Of a DNA stretch of 24,141 nt, positions 7,260 to 12,669 are shown piece by piece. The notes below the pieces were generated by a model. It had not been told where the DNA came from, ran no database searches, and saw only the letters and a program-made list of their open reading frames with translations. Every line of letters begins with the position of its first letter. The first letter of the stretch is position 1. Made by a program: the position numbers and the translations under genes. Source of the stretch: SOKG01 sp964449845 (GTDB taxonomy: Bacteria > Chloroflexota > Dehalococcoidia > SZUA-161); contig CAYVES010000018.1 of NCBI GenBank assembly GCA_964449845.1, positions 1-24,141 on the forward strand, written 5' to 3'.

Positions 7260-7665
7260 AACAAGATTTCAAAGATTATGTGATTATGCCCGCTACTAAT
7301 ATCTTCCGCTCAGCGGGAGCAGAGCGATGAATGGGAACAAGCTATCACCAATCGCACAGCTATTTCGTGGTGGAGGCCTAGCGGTAGGTTGGTTGCACCG
7401 CGGTGAAAGCCACCACTGATTGCAAATCTACTCTCGTCAATTCCTTCTAATGCCTGTCTACCGTGTCTACTAGCCTTGGCCCCTGGCTGATTGCTTAGAA
7501 ACTCCCTTGATTCCCTCTTTTCGGTTTCCCTTTCCTCTTTGCCAGAAAGCACCATTGTTGGGGCGTCGCGCCATGGACTTCTGATGCTGTCAAACACGTC
7601 GCCGGGGAATATCGCAAGCGGCCTGTGGCTCGCCAGACCCTCATCATGAAGGAAACGTGTGAGAA
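7260..7665. other. Gene-poor stretch
   Basis: I see no supportable gene. An open frame on the minus strand (7310-7597) has no recognisable motif and no ribosome site. GTGGTGG and CCACCAC form a long-range inverted repeat around 7364-7414, and CCCGCT/AGCGGG another at about 7289-7318. Confidence 0.4.
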
Positions 7666-7788
7666 ATGATGATATGCGAATTCTGTAAAGGAGAATTGAA
7701 GAACAGACGCTGTCGTGCTGACAACTGCCGTCTTTTGACTAGTGCTTGCGGCACACCAAATAAGTTCAAAAATTGGAGGAAAACTTAA
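7666..7788 (+). CDS. Possible 40-residue Cys-rich (zinc-ribbon-like) small protein
   Basis: Starting ATG-ATG-ATA, the frame encodes a 40-residue basic peptide containing MMICEFCKGELKNRRC and later cysteines, giving C-x2-C-x7-C-x4-C-x6-C. Such spacing suits a small zinc-binding knuckle. AAGGA lies 12 nt ahead, rather far. No family is recognised, and a chance open frame is a real alternative. Confidence 0.35.
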   Translation: MMICEFCKGELKNRRCRADNCRLLTSACGTPNKFKNWRKT

Positions 7789-7819
7789 CTAAAGGTGGCT
7801 CTACGGTTGGCAAAAATGG

Positions 7820-7848
7820 TTGAGAAGTAGTACTAGAGTAGTTATACT
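7820..7848 (+). promoter_or_regulatory. Promoter-like sequence with TAGTACTA in the spacer
   Basis: TTGAGA (7820-7825), 17-nt spacer and TATACT (7843-7848). The spacer contains the palindrome TAGTACTA (7828-7835). The next supported gene is the 49-residue membrane protein at 8063, which would have a leader of about 210 nt. Confidence 0.45.
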
Positions 7849-8062
7849 TTCTTCCAACTCCGCAGCATAGCTTATCGACGAAAGTTAACAGCTCTTGGTG
7901 CGGTGCCTAAGACTGTGGTAGCTGGGCTAAGAGGTTGTGTCGTGATGGTTGCCTCACTCACTACAGTTATGTTTATGCAATGAGGAAGGAGTAGGATAAA
8001 GAGGGGGAACTAGACGAGATTTGCGAAGTCTCGGTGGCAGAACACTGTGAGGTAACAAGCTC

Positions 8063-8370
8063 ATGCTAATGGTACTTGGGCTCACGTTTGGCATGATTGG
8101 CATTTCAGTCGTTGCATTGACTTCNNNNNNNNNNNNNNNNNNNNNNNNNNNNNNNNNNNNNNNNNNNNNNNNNNNNNNNNNNNNNNNNNNNNNNNNNNNN
8201 NNNNNNNNNNNNNNNNNNNNNNNNTGGTACTTGGGCTCACGTTTGGCATGATTGGCATTTCAGTCGTTGCATTGACTTCAACGATTCCTGTACTCCTGGG
8301 TATCATCGTAGCCACCACGGCAATGGTTTTGGCGGTATTGGTGGTAGGCCTTGGTATTCTTGTTCTATAG
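8063..8370 (+). CDS. Small two-helix membrane protein, interrupted by an assembly gap
   Basis: As given, the frame from ATG 8063 runs into 100 N. The 55 nt before the gap (8070-8124) equal the 55 nt after it (8225-8279). If the duplicate and the N run are removed, one uninterrupted frame of 49 codons results, starting MLMVLGLTFGMIGISVVALT and ending VVGLGILVL-stop at 8368-8370. Nearly every residue is hydrophobic, in two potential membrane helices split near STIP. No family is recognised. No strong ribosome site is seen (GAGG about 12 nt ahead). The repaired reading is inferred from the overlap, not directly given. Confidence 0.55.
8070..8279. other. Scaffold gap (8125-8224) with identical 55-nt flanks
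   Basis: The N run is exactly 100 bases. The 55 bases on each side, 8070-8124 and 8225-8279, are identical. A 55-base overlap is what two contigs from a de Bruijn assembly with k near 55 would share, so the gap is probably false and the contigs should be merged. Confidence 0.85.
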
Positions 8371-8819
8371 CTATGGTGTGCGCATTTGCCCCGGGCAGCT
8401 ACGTTGCCAGAACCCTCGGGGCTACAGGATCGCCATAGCCTATGGTCACGCTGCTTCCGATGGCTTTCCTCAGCAATAGGCAGAACTCCTGCGAAATCTA
8501 TGAGGACTGCAGGGCCTGCCTCCCCTACCAAATCTCCGGGCATTCCTTCGATTCCCCAAGAACCCTGTATTCCATACGCGCCCCCTTTAACCTGGGCTGA
8601 CATTCGTTGGCTCAGTTCCTAAGACCGACTCTCTATCTCCCCGCCTCTCCGACGATATCCCACGCGCCTTTGGCACAAGCCAATATCTCCACGGCTCGCC
8701 AGAGATTTTCTATGGTATCATAGACAGTACAAGCGACTGGCGTAAGCAGTACTGTGTTTGCCGGTCAACACGTGTTTGGGAGCAAACATGGGCCAACACC
8801 TCGGGGGAAGGAGTGAGAG
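8371..8819. other. Stretch without a supported gene; palindrome and stem-loops
   Basis: Directly behind the 49-residue gene, GCCCCG (8388-8393) pairs with CGGGGC (8417-8422), and a perfect palindrome CCATAG-C-CTATGG lies at 8433-8445, its left half also able to pair with GCTATGG at 8370-8376. No T run follows. Minus-strand frame translates to a few Gly-X-Y triplets (about 8527-8580) but lacks a ribosome site. AGTAC occurs at 8726 and, as the palindrome CAGTACTG, at 8747-8754 ahead of the next gene. Confidence 0.45.
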
Positions 8820-8939
8820 ATGAGCGACACTATGGCTGAGGTCGTTATCAGTCTTCTGGTCTTCGTTGCGCTGGTAATAGGTCTTATGGGAGGCTCTTCG
8901 ACAGAAGACGGTAGTCAGGAGGCCAAGAAGATACATTAG
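8820..8939 (+). CDS. Small single-pass membrane protein, 39 residues
   Basis: ATG 8820 is preceded by AAGGAG (8808-8813) at an ideal 6-nt distance, which is the main reason to call it. The peptide starts MSDTMAEVVISLLVFVALV, has one hydrophobic helix (about 8-24), and ends in a short polar tail with GGSSTEDGSQEAKK. No family is recognised. A stem-loop CTCAACC/GGTTGAG (8947-8969) follows the stop by 7 nt. One of three very small membrane proteins in this region; role unknown. Confidence 0.55.
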   Translation: MSDTMAEVVISLLVFVALVIGLMGGSSTEDGSQEAKKIH

Positions 8940-9196
8940 TATTGTGCTCAACCTAGAGATGCGGTTGAGAGGTGGGATAGACTGAAGACGAACGAGGAAT
9001 CATTTCTTCACCTTACATGTTTCTCCGAGAGAAGCAACCATGTAGAGATTTGGCAAGCAGATTGGTGGCGCTGCGCCCCCTGGCTAAGGATAGAGATAGC
9101 ATTTAGACCGCCGCATTGGGTCTCCAATCGGCAGCGTCGCCGTGGGCCTTATTCCCCAGGCTAAGGAATCCGCGCTGGCAGTAGCTCATCCCTCTG
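8940..9196. other. Intergenic stretch
   Basis: Apart from the perfect 7-bp stem-loop at 8947-8969 (9-nt loop) nothing is recognised. No gene is supported. Confidence 0.4.
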
Positions 9197-9242
9197 GGTA
9201 CCAAAGTACGTCAACGAAAGTATGTCAGATTCTAGTACGTAA
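9197..9242. promoter_or_regulatory. Array of GTAC half-sites ahead of the 95-residue gene
   Basis: GTAC or GTAT cores occur at 9198, 9206, 9220 and 9235, that is at steps of 8, 14 and 15. They begin with GGTACCAAAGTAC and continue as AGTACGTCA, AGTATGTCA and AGTACGTAA. The same opening and step pattern (8, 15) recurs at 10101-10128. An operator for an unknown dimeric regulator is the likely meaning. Confidence 0.5.
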
Positions 9243-9247
9243 ATGGG

Positions 9248-9277
9248 ATTGTCCGGTTGCTAGATTCGGGGGACAAT
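9248..9277 (+). promoter_or_regulatory. Inverted repeat covering the start of the 95-residue gene
   Basis: ATTGTCC (9248-9254) can pair with GGACAAT (9271-9277). The right arm contains part of the GGGGGA ribosome site and the first two bases of the ATG, so in mRNA the stem would hide the start. Alternatively it is a DNA operator or coincides with a promoter. Confidence 0.4.
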
Positions 9278-9563
9278 GATATTGGCGAAAGAGCAATGGT
9301 TAGAAGGCTATAAATACTACCTGGACCAAGTGATCGGCATGGGTACGAAGCAAAAAGCTAAGGCACGGCGAATAGCGGTCAGAAGCTGTGACAGTTGCGC
9401 CCACAAATCTGTCTGCATACTCTATCATGGCCACGGCCAGTTGGAGTTGCGATTCGGCAATTCATATGCAAAGGACCCGGTAGCATTCATCAGGAAGCTT
9501 GATGAGCGACTCGCCCGGCAGTGCAGATTTTATCTGGAAGGGGAGAGCAGCGTCGAGCCCTGA
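9276..9563 (+). CDS. Unrecognised 95-residue protein with four-cysteine motif
   Basis: A basic soluble protein with SCDSCAHKSVC (C-x2-C-x5-C, about 38-47) and a fourth cysteine in RQCRFYLEG near residue 86. Four cysteines in this layout could bind zinc or an Fe-S cluster, but I do not recognise the family. GGGGGA lies just ahead of ATG 9276; a TTG at 9282 is an alternative start. It is framed by its own regulatory array upstream and a clear terminator downstream, so it is probably monocistronic and regulated. The base composition and codon use look like the core genes, supporting a real gene. Confidence 0.65.
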   Translation: MILAKEQWLEGYKYYLDQVIGMGTKQKAKARRIAVRSCDSCAHKSVCILYHGHGQLELRFGNSYAKDPVAFIRKLDERLARQCRFYLEGESSVEP

Positions 9564-9572
9564 ATACAGTTG

Positions 9573-9598
9573 GGGGCCGGAGCCCCGATCTCTTTTTT
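9573..9598 (+). terminator. Intrinsic terminator behind the 95-residue gene
   Basis: GGGGC (9573-9577) pairs with GCCCC (9582-9586) around a CGGA loop, followed by GATC and a T-rich tract ending in six T (9593-9598). Confidence 0.75.
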
Positions 9599-9642
9599 GT
9601 CTTGAATAACCTAACATAACCTTCTCAGTTTGCTTCGGTTAA

Positions 9643-9661
9643 CAGATGCCCCGGGCGTCTG
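9643..9661. repeat. GC-rich palindrome
   Basis: CAGATGCCC and GGGCGTCTG flank a single C; one of the nine pairs is a T-G wobble. No T tract follows on either side. Lies downstream of the candidate small RNA on the minus strand; role unknown. Confidence 0.4.
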
Positions 9662-9720
9662 AGGGCACTGCGCAACTAACATAGGTTCCGATGCTGGCGC
9701 GTGCCCCCCGTTTTTGCTGG

Positions 9721-9801
9721 CAAAACAGAAAGCCCCAACGTCGTCCCACCCCCGAACAACCCTGGGGCTTACGAAGAGCCTTAGAGTTCAATCTAAGACT
9801 C
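9721..9801 (-). ncRNA. Candidate structured small RNA (about 80 nt)
   Basis: On the minus strand a promoter (-35 TTGACA, -10 TATCTT) is followed by two stems and a T-rich end. Stem 1 is GAGTCTTAGA (9801-9792) with TCTAAGGCTC (9785-9776), ten pairs including one G-U, 6-nt loop. Stem 2 is AAGCCCCA (9770-9763) with TGGGGCTT (9737-9730), continued inside by GTTGTTC/GGACGAC after a 2x2 internal loop. It ends in TTTCTGTTTT. No long open frame is present. It does not match tRNA, 4.5S, 6S or tmRNA features I know. An attenuator leader is less likely, as no gene follows on that strand. Confidence 0.5.
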
Positions 9802-9807
9802 TCTCTC

Positions 9808-9836
9808 AAGATACCAGCCATTGGGGGTTTTGTCAA
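9808..9836 (-). promoter_or_regulatory. Consensus promoter for the candidate small RNA
   Basis: TTGACA (9836-9831), a 17-nt spacer and TATCTT (9813-9808) on the minus strand. The -35 is perfect. The predicted start lies near 9801, at the first base of stem 1. Confidence 0.65.
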
Positions 9837-10100
9837 GTTTTTTCCCTACCTAATCTTTACCTATGTTTGCGTTTCTTGCCTTATTCTCCAATGATCGCGG
9901 CCATCGCCACCAGCTGAGTATGTCCAGACATTCCCCGAAATTGTAAGACGATCGTAAGCTCCTTGTAACTCCTTCTTAATATCACTAGTGCGTTTCTTAT
10001 TCTCAGGGGGGTATAGTTGTATAGAACTCAGTGCGACTACTCGGACTTGGCACTGGTCGCAAGTACGGTTGGTATTGGCCTAGCTAAGCTTGGTGAAGGA
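9837..10100. other. Stretch without a supported gene
   Basis: Only very short open frames without ribosome sites occur. TGCGAC (10032-10037) and GTCGCA (10056-10061) form an inverted repeat. Nothing else is recognised. Confidence 0.4.
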
Positions 10101-10144
10101 GGTACCAAAGTACCCCCCAATACGGTACGCAGGTAGGATTGCAA
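10101..10144 (+). promoter_or_regulatory. Second GTAC half-site array, ahead of the 44-residue gene
   Basis: GGTAC-N4-GTACC (10101-10114) is a perfect 5-4-5 palindrome. A third core lies at 10125, followed by GTACGCAGGTAGGATTG, which aligns with GTACGTAAATGGGATTG at 9235-9251. Core steps are 8 and 15, the same as in the first array less one 14-nt unit. It sits about 85 nt ahead of the small membrane protein gene. TTGCAA-N16-CACAAT (10139-10166) is a possible weak promoter. Confidence 0.5.
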
Positions 10145-10228
10145 AAACGGCTGCTCTAGCCACAATAGATGCACAGGTGCTTGCCCTCAGGACAGGTTGG
10201 ATGTGAGCACTGAATGAAGGGGAGCCAA

Positions 10229-10363
10229 ATGCATGATTTAATGTTAGATACGGCCTTTACGATTTCAGCTGGCGCTCTTCTCCTGGTCTTAATACTGGCC
10301 GTCGACTACCTCTATCGGACAAGGCAGAGAAGGCGGAGCAGCAGGTATATCACCCGGGGCTGA
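10229..10363 (+). CDS. Small single-pass membrane protein, 44 residues
   Basis: ATG 10229 follows AAGGGGAG (10217-10224). The peptide begins MHDLMLDTAFTISAGALLLV, continues with a hydrophobic helix to about residue 27, and ends with a strongly basic tail RTRQRRRSSRY. The positive-inside rule predicts the tail in the cytoplasm. A second in-frame ATG (10241) would give 40 residues. No family is recognised. Its upstream GTAC array links it to the 95-residue gene at 9276 as possibly co-regulated. Confidence 0.55.
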   Translation: MHDLMLDTAFTISAGALLLVLILAVDYLYRTRQRRRSSRYITRG

Positions 10364-10531
10364 GCAGGGTTGCCTGTCAAACTGTGGTGCTCTAAGACAG
10401 GCTGTTGCAGCCGCAACCCCGCAATACTTCGCCTTGTTCCCCCTTCTCTCGAGATTCCACCCCGCAGTCTTCGCACAAATACGCTACAATAGCCTTCCCA
10501 CGATTCCCTAGATTTTTCCTCTCGTAAGGCT

Positions 10532-10537
10532 TATAAT
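10532..10537 (+). promoter_or_regulatory. -10 element ahead of tldD
   Basis: A perfect TATAAT, with only a poor -35 (TAGATT, 10509-10514, 17-nt spacer). It would start transcription near 10544, about 50 nt before the tldD ATG. The rest of 10364-10594 shows no supported gene. Confidence 0.45.
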
Positions 10538-10594
10538 CTACTCCACTTGGACTGGGCCTACATTGGCGAGTCCAATGCCGTGAGGCGAGGCAAC

Positions 10595-11953
10595 ATGCGT
10601 GACCAGATTGCTGAAGCGTTAAAAGGGCGCGACGCCGACTACATCGAGATCCGCATCGAAGAGGGGGAAGCCACACGTCTCCAGTACCGCGGCCGCGAGC
10701 TGGAGGACATTGGCAGGACCACCAGCCTCGGGGGGAACGTGCGTGCTCTGGTCAAGGGGGGCTGGGGTTTTATCTCCTTCAACGACCTGAGCGAACTGAA
10801 GGAAAAGGTGGAAAAGGCGGTGCGGCAGGCGCGGCTGGTGGGGAGGGAGGAGAGTAGGCTTGCCCCCGTCGAGCCGGTGATGGACATAGTCCCCCCCGAG
10901 GTGAGGAATGACCCTTCCGGCGTCCCCCTGGCGCAAAAGAAGGGCGTCCTCGACGAGTATAACGATCTCATCTGGAGCACCCCCAAGATTCAGACCTCTA
11001 CGATTGGTTATGCTGACAGGCACAAGAAGGTGATTTTCGCCAGCTCCGAGGGAAGCTATATAGAGCAGACGAAAGTGGACGTCACGGCGAGGTTTAACGC
11101 CGTGGCACGGGACGGCAATGACGTCCAGCAGTCGTCGCTGAGTTTAGGGAGCAATGGCGACTACGCCTTTGTGGAGAAGCTGCACTCCCAGGTGGGGGAG
11201 ATGGCGAAGCGGGCTGTTGAGCTGCTCTCCGCTTCTCAGCTCAAGGGAGGCGAGTATACAGTTATCTGCGACCCAGTTCTGGCCGGTGTCTTTGCCCATG
11301 AGGCCTTCGGGCATCTCTCGGAATCGGACTTTGTCTACGAGAACGAGCGCATGCGCGAGATAATGGTCCTGGGGCGCAGGTTCGGGGGCAGGCACCTCAA
11401 TATCGTCGACGGCGCGGCAGTCCCCGGGCTGCGCGGCAGCTATAAATACGATGACGAGGGCGTGCCGGGGACCAAAACCTACCTCATAAGGGAAGGCATC
11501 CTTACCGGCCGGCTGCATTCGCGTGAGACGGCGGCCAAGATGGGTGAGGCCCCCACAGGCAATGCCAGGGCGCTCGACTACACCTTTCAGCCCATCGTGC
11601 GCATGACCAACACCTATATCAAGCCTCAAGAAGCCTCCTTCGAGGAGCTTGTTTCTGAGATAAAGGAAGGCGTCTATGCCAAGAACTGGTACGGTGGAAT
11701 GACCAGCATGGAGATGTTCACCTTCTCCGCAGGGCAAGCCTACATGATCCGCAACGGCAAGATAGAGGAGCTCCTGCGCCCGGTGGTGCTCAGCGGCAAC
11801 CTGTTCACCACCCTGGAGAACATCAATGCCATTGGCAACGACCTGGAGATGAACGAAGGCGGCGGCTGTGGCAAGGGAGGCCAGATGCCTCTGCCGGTGT
11901 CCAACGGCAGCCCCCACATCCGAATCAGAAAATGCCTCCTCGGAGGGGGATAA
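10595..11953 (+). CDS. tldD: TldD metalloprotease subunit
   Basis: TldD is the catalytic zinc subunit of the TldD/TldE heterodimeric protease, which degrades or trims unfolded and modified peptides in the cytoplasm, such as microcin B17 precursor and CcdA in E. coli. The zinc motif HEAFGH is at about 235-240 (HExxxH) and the likely third ligand is the cysteine in GGGCGKGGQ (about C425). Length from ATG 10595 is 452 residues, normal for the family. This ATG is preferred over the open-frame TTG 10547 since GAGG motifs precede it and the TTG falls at the predicted transcription start. Its partner pmbA lies downstream but is separated by hicBA. The last 17 coding bases before GGGGATAA are repeated behind hicA. 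Confidence 0.94.
   Translation: MRDQIAEALKGRDADYIEIRIEEGEATRLQYRGRELEDIGRTTSLGGNVRALVKGGWGFISFNDLSELKEKVEKAVRQARLVGREESRLAPVEPVMDIVPPEVRNDPSGVPLAQKKGVLDEYNDLIWSTPKIQTSTIGYADRHKKVIFASSEGSYIEQTKVDVTARFNAVARDGNDVQQSSLSLGSNGDYAFVEKLHSQVGEMAKRAVELLSASQLKGGEYTVICDPVLAGVFAHEAFGHLSESDFVYENERMREIMVLGRRFGGRHLNIVDGAAVPGLRGSYKYDDEGVPGTKTYLIREGILTGRLHSRETAAKMGEAPTGNARALDYTFQPIVRMTNTYIKPQEASFEELVSEIKEGVYAKNWYGGMTSMEMFTFSAGQAYMIRNGKIEELLRPVVLSGNLFTTLENINAIGNDLEMNEGGGCGKGGQMPLPVSNGSPHIRIRKCLLGGG
11929..11945 (+). repeat. 17-bp direct repeat, copy 1 (tldD 3' end)
   Basis: AAAATGCCTCCTCGGAG, part of the last tldD codons. The identical sequence occurs at 12340-12356, immediately after the hicA stop. The repeats bracket the hicBA module. 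Confidence 0.85.
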
Positions 11954-11985
11954 AGCCGATGCCTCCCTGCCCTAGGGCTGCTGAT

Positions 11986-12015
11986 TTGACGAACCCTGGG
12001 TTCGAGGATTAAGCT
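11986..12015 (+). promoter_or_regulatory. Predicted hicBA promoter with operator-like palindrome
   Basis: TTGACG (11986-11991) and TAAGCT (12010-12015) are 18 nt apart. The perfect palindrome CGAACCC-T-GGGTTCG (11990-12004) fills the spacer. HicB antitoxins of many systems repress their own operon by binding palindromes at the promoter, so this is a natural operator candidate. A tRNA T-arm fragment was considered and dismissed. Confidence 0.5.
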
Positions 12016-12060
12016 GTGAAGTGGAATTCAGCAATGCAATAAAAGGCGTGGGGTGATGAT

Positions 12061-12151
12061 ATGGAAGCCTTAAGCTATCGAATCTTGCTCAGAAAAGAGC
12101 CAGAGGGTGGCTACACAGTAGTGGTTCCTTCCCTTCCCGGCTGTGTTACAT
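12061..12151 (+). CDS. hicB: HicB-type antitoxin, 3' part lost in assembly gap
   Basis: The visible ~30 residues, starting MEALSYRILLRKEPEGGYTV and reaching VPSLPGCVT, are the typical opening of the HicB partial RNase-H-fold domain (xYPxxxxxxxEGGYxVxxPxLPGCxT). HicB neutralises the HicA mRNA interferase. GGGGTGAT (12050-12057) is a strong ribosome site. About 40 further residues must lie in the gap. With the HicA remnant on the far side this is a hicB-first toxin-antitoxin pair placed between tldD and pmbA. Confidence 0.8.
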
Positions 12152-12251
12152 NNNNNNNNNNNNNNNNNNNNNNNNNNNNNNNNNNNNNNNNNNNNNNNNN
12201 NNNNNNNNNNNNNNNNNNNNNNNNNNNNNNNNNNNNNNNNNNNNNNNNNNN
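12152..12251. other. Scaffold gap inside hicBA, real length probably larger
   Basis: Exactly 100 N. Unlike the first gap the flanks share no overlap. The end of HicB and the first ~50 residues of HicA are missing, which together need roughly 250-300 nt, so 100 is a placeholder. Confidence 0.75.
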
Positions 12252-12338
12252 CATAAGAAGGATTTGCCAAAGGGAACGTTGCTCGAAATTCTCAAACAGG
12301 CGGGTATGAGCAAGGAGGAGTTGAAAGAGATATTATGA
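12252..12338 (+). CDS. hicA: HicA-type mRNA interferase toxin, 5' part lost in gap
   Basis: The first 28 codons behind the gap read HKKDLPKGTLLEILKQAG, then MSKEELKEIL and TGA. This is the standard C-terminus of HicA (VPxHxxKDLPKGTLxxILxQAGLS...), including the histidine expected for the catalytic dsRBD-like fold (H at the first visible codon). HicA cleaves mRNA unless bound by HicB. The 17-bp repeat begins 2 nt behind the stop. Whether the pair is intact cannot be judged across the gap. Confidence 0.8.
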   Translation, partial: HKKDLPKGTLLEILKQAGMSKEELKEIL

Positions 12339-12339
12339 C

Positions 12340-12356
12340 AAAATGCCTCCTCGGAG
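12340..12356 (+). repeat. 17-bp direct repeat, copy 2 (behind hicA)
   Basis: Identical to 11929-11945 within the end of tldD. It marks the right boundary of the hicBA module; the sequence after it (12357 on) no longer matches tldD. Confidence 0.85.
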
Positions 12357-12389
12357 ATGGTAGGGTGGGTGAAATGAAATGGAACCCCG

Positions 12390-12467
12390 CTCCTTGTGGG
12401 ATGTTATCATCCACAAGGAGACAGTCGCCGGGCAAACGCTTTTGCTGTGGATGAAAACATCCACAGC
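12390..12467. repeat. Two related hairpins, 50 nt apart
   Basis: Hairpin A: CTCCTTGTGG (12390-12399) with CCACAAGGAG (12411-12420), continued by ATG/CAT after a bulged G, loop TTAT. Hairpin B: GCTGTGGATG (12444-12453) with CATCCACAGC (12458-12467), perfect, loop AAAA. Both share the core GTGGATG/CATCCAC and the following GAG-CAG-like bases, as if one unit had been duplicated in tandem. No T run follows. Confidence 0.7.
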
Positions 12468-12524
12468 GAGCAGGAGGCAGGTGGTCACCAACGAATGATG
12501 AAAATAGTGTGTGTATCTGACCAA

Positions 12525-12556
12525 GGGTAGGTTGCCCGACGTCGGGCGACCTACCC
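12525..12556. repeat. 16-bp inverted repeat
   Basis: GGGTAGGTTGCCCGAC (12525-12540) is followed directly by its reverse complement with one mismatch (12541-12556). It is GC-rich and without T tract. Confidence 0.75.
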
Positions 12557-12558
12557 AG

Positions 12559-12623
12559 CCGTTCGTGGTGAGCCTGTCGAACCATGAACGGCCCCCGCGT
12601 ACGCGGGGGCTCAGGGCGAACGG
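12559..12623. repeat. REP/MITE-like nested palindromic element
   Basis: CCGTTCGTGGTGAG at 12559-12572 and CTCAGGGCGAACGG at 12610-12623 form imperfect outer arms (11 of 14 pair). Inside, a second arm ATGAACGG ends the left half (about 12584-12591), and a perfect 20-nt palindrome, GCCCCCGCGT and its reverse complement, occupies 12591-12610. The CTTCGACAGGCTCA...GAACGG style is that of short repeats dispersed through many bacterial genomes; from memory, not searched. Confidence 0.6.
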
Positions 12624-12669
12624 AAGGAAGTCTATTTTTTGAAGCAACAAGGCTGGGAGAAGGTGAATC

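Noticed and set aside
7310..7597. Open frame of 95 codons on the minus strand
   Set aside because: No ribosome site, no recognisable motif, and residue make-up (many Arg, Ser, Gly, His) typical of a chance frame.
8386..8622. Open frames on both strands at 8386-8622, the minus one with eight Gly-X-Y triplets like collagen
   Set aside because: No good ribosome site; the triplet run is short and interrupted, and the minus frame depends on reading through the N run. Chance or decay is more likely.
10392..10540. Minus-strand frame with CEDC and CGC, zinc-ribbon-like, upstream of tldD
   Set aside because: No start codon or ribosome site outside the tldD coding region; the longer frame is antisense to tldD and looks like a shadow.
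11990..12010. GGGTTCGA resembling a tRNA T arm
   Set aside because: No acceptor or anticodon arms nearby; explained better as a palindrome within the hicBA promoter.
12152..12251. Second N run as a false gap like the first
   Set aside because: The flanks share no overlap, and both hicB and hicA lack large parts, so real sequence is missing here.
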